Origin: Chamaecyparis obtusa
Lineage: Eukaryota; Streptophyta; Pinopsida; Cupressales; Cupressaceae
Length of the DNA stretch: 64,000 nucleotides
Direction: 5' to 3'
NCBI GenBank assembly: GCA_027943335.1
Contig: BSBK01002053.1
Coordinates: 551,001 to 615,000 of the forward strand
Part shown: positions 59,340-64,000 of the stretch, in pieces
How the letters are laid out: every line of letters begins with the position of its first letter
Position numbering within the stretch: position 1 is the stretch's first letter
The notes under the pieces: generated by a model
Told to the model about the DNA's origin: nothing
Seen by the model: the letters and a program-made list of their open reading frames with translations, nothing else
The model's database searches: none
Position numbers and translations under genes: made by a program

Positions 59340-61074
59340 CAACAAGGAGTGAATCTGTCATCAATCAATCAAGATCCTGTAGCACCAGATCCATCTGGAC
59401 CTCTATCATCTTATGGAGGAGGAGCCTGAGAAGTGCTCACTCAACTCTATCTCTGAACCATCGCTGACATGAACTGCTACATCAAGGTGGCAACCTGATC
59501 TAAATGCCTAACAACAGTGGATATATTTGTCCTCATAGACTGAACCTCCTGTACTATAGTACCAATAGTGGGAACATCCTATGAACCCTGTCCCCGATCC
59601 TGTGGCTGTTGAACCTATGGAGGCACTTGCTGTGCTAGGGCATCATCCTGCTAAGCCAAGCAACTCTCTACAACTGAACCAAAGGGTCTAATCCACCTAA
59701 AATCTACCTAGCAGCATCTACATAAGCATGTCTCTGCTATCTCTACTATCTGTGAACTCTATGTTGTCTATCTACTGCTCTAGGACAAACATCAACAACA
59801 TTATCATGTCCTCTAGCTCCATCTCTCACCTATCCTCTACCAACAATAATTAGAGGATCTCTATGTCCTCATTGTCTCTGATGTCTCCTACCACCACCAT
59901 CACCATCACCACCACCACCGCCACCATCACGCCGACCTGGGATAGGCTTGACTGGATCCATAAAATGAGTAAACCTGTTATGAGCCCACCAATCTACATA
60001 CTCACAAGACATACCTGCATCAGCCATACCTACCAACATCTCCCACCTGCAGTAAACCATACTAGCAATATGATCTAAGGCAAACTGATAATCAATAAGA
60101 GGACCCCACATAGATCTTGCTGCCTGTACCCGAGCATATAATGCTGCACCCTAAGGCATATCCTACAATCTACCATACTGTTTGGAAACTCTTCCAAAAT
60201 AGAACCTCTCAATAGTGGTATCAGACCTACTAATCATCCAACAAGGAGTGAACATGTATGATAACTCATCATCATCCTCTCTCCAACCCTCACAACCAAT
60301 GTATGGTCGCCACTGAACCTGATCAAGATCATCTATAACCTGGCGCCAATAATCCAGATGACCTAAATAATGCTAAATCACCATACCAATGTATAGAAAA
60401 GCATATGGAAAACCACGAGGTTGAACCCTATCATAAATAGGCCTGGTAATAGGGAGATGATCCCAAACCCATAACTGAAGAACCAAGGCACCTGTAGATA
60501 AGGAAGAACTCTCTCTATATACCACCTCATGAAGATCTTGATATAACTATGCCAGCACACAGGAAGCCCAATTGAAATGTCGAGGCTGTGCTAGTAAATC
60601 CTCCAATATCCTACCCCAACCAATAGAAAAACCATGACCTCATCGGTTGGGAAGAAGCAAACTGCCAATCAATGCGCCAAGTATTGCAGGCAATGTAGGA
60701 AAGGAAGAAAACTGCGGCCATGTGATAGTATCATCATCAATAGTATTGTCCTCGAACACTCATTGGTAGATAGTAGAATCATAGATAGAATCATAATAGA
60801 CTATCTCTCCTCGGCATGGGATACATAGCAAATGATACACGTCCTCCGGCGTGATCGTCATCTCGCCATGTGGAAGATGAAAAGTATTGTGGTTGGAGTG
60901 CCAATGCTCCGCCATAGCCATCAATAACCCATGATTTAGCTAGAACCAGGGAAGATCAAGAAGAAAACTCAAACCACAAATCTCAATGACACGGTACTCC
61001 GCTAGAGTAAGGGCCTGCCCAAGATCGATGACCCACGAAGCAACCGATCGGATATATAATACAGGAAAGTGAGC
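59340..61074 (-). pseudogene. Antisense plant mobile domain (PMD) gene of Tat-2
   Basis: Same protein family as the gene at 9,075-10,880. From the acceptor AAACAG (exon base 61,074) the frame is continuous to about 59,869. Landmarks: HSNHNTFHLPHGEMTITPED (about 60,895-60,840), LQLWVWDHLPITRP (about 60,490-60,440), VQWRPYIG, RVSKQYGR and a Gly/Asp-rich tail. Stops in frame: one near 60,938, TGA near 60,765 and 60,640, and TAGs near 60,552, 60,374, 60,168 and 60,156. No intron at the position of the Tat-1 intron: CRGEI-VYYD is uninterrupted. The C-terminal end beyond 59,869 is stop-rich and its limit is uncertain. Confidence 0.78.
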
Positions 61075-61430
61075 CTGTTTGGAAAAACAAAAGAATCATA
61101 TCAGTATATTATATCAAGGAATAGCTAACGTTGATCAAGTTATTCAAATATCCATTTTCTCATCTTGAGTGCATCAAATCTCCTAACTCTATATCTTGAG
61201 GAAGTAAAATCATTTTTTTATCTCTCTAGATCTTGAGAGTGAAATATCAAACCATCAACCTATCATATCAGATTAACAAATCACATTCGTTGGTATTACT
61301 ATATTGATATTCTAATTGATTGTTTAGTTCAAACACAACAAACCTAATCTAATCATTCAAATTAAGCATCGAAAATCATCAAAAAATTTCATCAGACAAA
61401 TCAAGTACAAGTGAAAAAAAAATTCAAAAG
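61075..61430 (-). other. Upstream region of Tat-2 PMD gene (likely intron)
   Basis: AT-rich and non-coding. It ends on the minus strand with a pyrimidine-rich stretch and CAG at 61,077-61,075, a good splice acceptor. A first exon should therefore lie further up, but I cannot identify it. Confidence 0.45.
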
Positions 61431-61802
61431 TCTGCAAGCGTGATTTTAATCATACCAGGTGAAATTTATCTTAAGTGGTATCAAAAGGTTGTTAAGTGAC
61501 ACTTTGTAGATGTTACATGATAATTCTCATTGCACGTGACATTGAATCATGGTAGGCAATAATGAAATATGGCCTAGGCGACAATAAATTGTTAGGGTTT
61601 CCTACGTGGTGACATAAATAAAAATTGGAATTTTTGCCCTAGCTCTACGTGTGAATGTTTTGTTCTCAAGCGAGAATGAAAGTTTCTTAGGTGAGATTTT
61701 ACTACATGGAAGTGTGAGTGAAATGCATGGATGCGACAGTAAAAAGGCATAGGTGACAATGAAATATTCTTAGGCGTGATTTTACATATTCTAAGCAACG
61801 AT
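61430..61802 (-). repeat. 21-bp phased array (inverted) upstream of Tat-2 PMD gene
   Basis: Core TARGYGWGA, the reverse complement of the leader array core. The Y falls at 61439, 61460, 61476, 61497, 61537, 61557, 61579, 61607, 61650, 61671, 61692, 61713, 61734, 61754, 61775 and 61796. From 61,650 the steps are 21, 21, 21, 21, 20, 21 and 21. It lies in the promoter position of the antisense gene. Confidence 0.82.
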
Positions 61803-62592
61803 GAAATCAAAATTTGCAATAACTGCTAGTCAATGAGCAATAAATGCAATGAGGGAGTTTGAAATAACTTACCAGAGGTCCATAGTCAGGTGGTCTCACA
61901 TATCTCTAACACCTCTCGAATCAATGCTCTCAGATAGGGACAACCATCTCGAAAATCAAAGGAGAACCAGAGAAAAATCACCAAAGACAAAAGTGAAAAT
62001 GAATAGCAAATGTAGGTTTTTCAACCTATTTAAGCTAATTTGACCTAATTTTGAGGTGAAAATTTGACTTCGACCTATATTAACCTATCATATTTAACCG
62101 GGGAAAATTGGGAAGTAGGGCATATCATGAGTGTTTTTCAGAAATGAAAACATATCAATCAATCATTCAAATTTATCAAACCAAAACAATAATATGTTTT
62201 ATTTCTAAGGGGGCATACCATCGAATAATCAAATCAATATCATCAGTAACATCATCAAAAATCAAAGGACCGATCATCAAATCAAAGCGAAATCTTTTAT
62301 CAGAAAATTTTTCATAATCAAAACAAAAGGGGCATCATATTGAATACAATCATCAAATCAGGTATCATATCAGGATTAATCATCAAATCAACCATCATAT
62401 CATAACGATCATCAGAACCACATCAATTGAGAGTTTCATATCAATCATATCCACATCAATCTCGTATAAAAAATCAAGGATCGACCATCAAAAGACATCA
62501 AACGAACATCAAAGATCGACCATCAATGAATCAAGACCTTATCAAGCAAGATCAGAGTATTCTTTGAATTGACATGCTTCGCACATCAACTC
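61803..62592 (+). other. Tat-2 region before polypurine tract
   Basis: No gene. From about 62,200 it is rich in ATCATCAAATCA-like repeats. GGGGCAT motifs next to A-rich sequence occur at about 62,210 and 62,325 before the real tract at 62,593. Confidence 0.6.
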
Positions 62593-62605
62593 AAAGAGGG
62601 GCATT
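62593..62605 (+). promoter_or_regulatory. Tat-2 polypurine tract
   Basis: AAAGAGGGGCATT directly before the 3' LTR start TGTAATC; primes plus-strand synthesis. Confidence 0.85.
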
Positions 62606-63479
62606 TGTAATCACCTAAAAATGGACAAAGATCAAATAAAAAAAAATCAAAGAAAATCAAGGACAAAATTGAAGCAATTGAATCACAATGCACATTTAGC
62701 CAATCAAAATTAAAATCAAGTCTTAATTTGAGATCAATCAAAATTGAGAGCATTTTAATCAAATGCAATCAAATTAAAATACAATTAAATAAATTAATTG
62801 TATAGTCTTGGATTAAATTAAATTCAACCTATTCAAGGGGTACATGGCTAAAATAAATCAATTAAATCAATTAATAAATTTCAATTACTCTCAACAAACC
62901 AAAAGGAGAGGAAATTCAATCAACCAATGAGATTTAAGGAAAGGCATTCACATTAATCAAGCCAAATTGAATCTCAATCACTCAAAGTGAAAGAGAATCT
63001 TGTCCATCCATCTTGTCTACTTGTCCCAAGCTTTGAGGACACAAACTTTGCATTGTCTTCAAAGGGTGGAACCAAAGACTCAACCAAGGTTTAATCATGA
63101 TCAAACACAACTACACCCCCTACCATTGGAAAATCAAAGGAAGACCAAATTCCTTCATAATTATCAACCACACATCTATGAATTTCATTGAACCTCTTGC
63201 AATTTGAGTTTAGAAAGCCATTTGAGAGAATAATTAGCATTTACTTTGATAATTGTTAGCAATAGCATTGTTTATCTTTATCATTCTCATTCTAGGACTG
63301 TCATTAATGAGAGCTTGCTGAGAGCTTATTCATTAACATCTTAGTTAGAGAGCCATAGGATGCTCAATTGATCATTAATTTTTCTAAATAGTTGCTCTAT
63401 TGTGGTTTAAATTAGTTACTATTTCATTTATTATTGATGTTCAACCTTAATTCTATGAATATACTTTTATTAGTATACA
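62606..63479 (+). repeat. Tat-2 3' LTR
   Basis: 874 bp, TGTAATCACC to AGTATACA. Differs from the 5' copy by a short deletion near 62,650, loss of TATA at about 63,136 and scattered single changes. Confidence 0.97.
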
Positions 63480-63484
63480 AATAT

Positions 63485-64000
<516 letters not shown>

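Larger units (their letters stand above)
47206..63479 (+). mobile_element. Tat-2: complete Tat-type Ty3/gypsy retrotransposon, 16.3 kb
   Basis: Bounded by 5-bp target duplications AATAT (47,201-47,205 and 63,480-63,484) with LTRs of 887 and 874 bp. Order: LTR, primer site, phased array, leader, gag, protease, G-patch, RT, RNase H, second RNase H, integrase, hairpin pair, antisense PMD gene, phased array, polypurine tract, LTR. The LTRs differ at only about a dozen sites by eye, so the insertion is fairly recent, yet gag-pol has about ten stops and two frame changes. Confidence 0.95.

Noticed and set aside
59863..60078. Plus-strand frame rich in Thr opposite the Tat-2 PMD gene
   Set aside because: Shadow of the Gly-rich tail of the minus-strand gene.

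Overview
This is plant nuclear DNA made almost entirely of nested LTR retrotransposons; I see no intact host gene, rRNA, tRNA or CRISPR array. Organism: a seed plant with a large, repeat-rich, AT-rich genome. The evidence is Ty3/gypsy Tat-type elements with a second RNase H, a chromodomain gypsy element, Ty1/copia elements primed by initiator Met tRNA, and the plant-only 'plant mobile domain' (PMD). A conifer or other gymnosperm fits, but I cannot prove it.

Layout. 1-11,225: a Tat-type element on the + strand (Tat-1), with gag, protease, a G-patch-like segment, RT, two RNases H and integrase in one reading frame broken only by stop codons. It is followed by an antisense PMD gene that still has a consensus spliceosomal intron. 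11,226-14,317: the 5' untranslated leader, primer-binding site and LTR of a Tat element on the opposite strand, joined head-on to Tat-1. 14,318-27,595: a copia element (Copia-A) whose 5' LTR is cut at the Tat LTR. Its gag is split from its pol by a second, minus-strand copia (Copia-B, 16,561 to about 22,330). 27,596-29,449: the 3' remnant of an older copia (Copia-C). 29,450-43,318: a chromovirus with both LTRs, split by a full-length sister of Copia-A (Copia-D, 31,550-39,112). 43,319-47,205: AT-rich intergenic DNA with microsatellites and a 37-bp tandem repeat. 47,206-63,479: a complete Tat-type element (Tat-2) with LTRs of 887 and 874 bp, a 5-bp target duplication AATAT, a tRNA-Lys-like primer site, a polypurine tract and its own antisense PMD gene. 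63,485-64,000: microsatellites.

The most unusual system is the non-gag-pol part of the two Tat elements. Each has (i) an antisense PMD gene between integrase and the 3' end, (ii) one array of short motifs phased at about 21-22 bp starting roughly 100 bp after the primer-binding site, and (iii) a second such array just upstream of the PMD gene. The motif differs between the elements (palindromic GCGATAC type in Tat-1, GTCACRCCT type in Tat-2), but the period and positions are the same. In Tat-2 the two arrays are inverted relative to each other, so one RNA would carry complementary arrays at its two ends. Both elements also keep a pair of bulged hairpins with compensatory base changes just after pol, and the leaders share a TTCACC/GGTGAA hairpin.

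Every coding region has stops, frameshifts or lost catalytic residues. Many stops are CAG to TAG, CGA to TGA or TGG to TAG, as expected from deamination of methylated cytosines, so these copies look silenced and non-autonomous.
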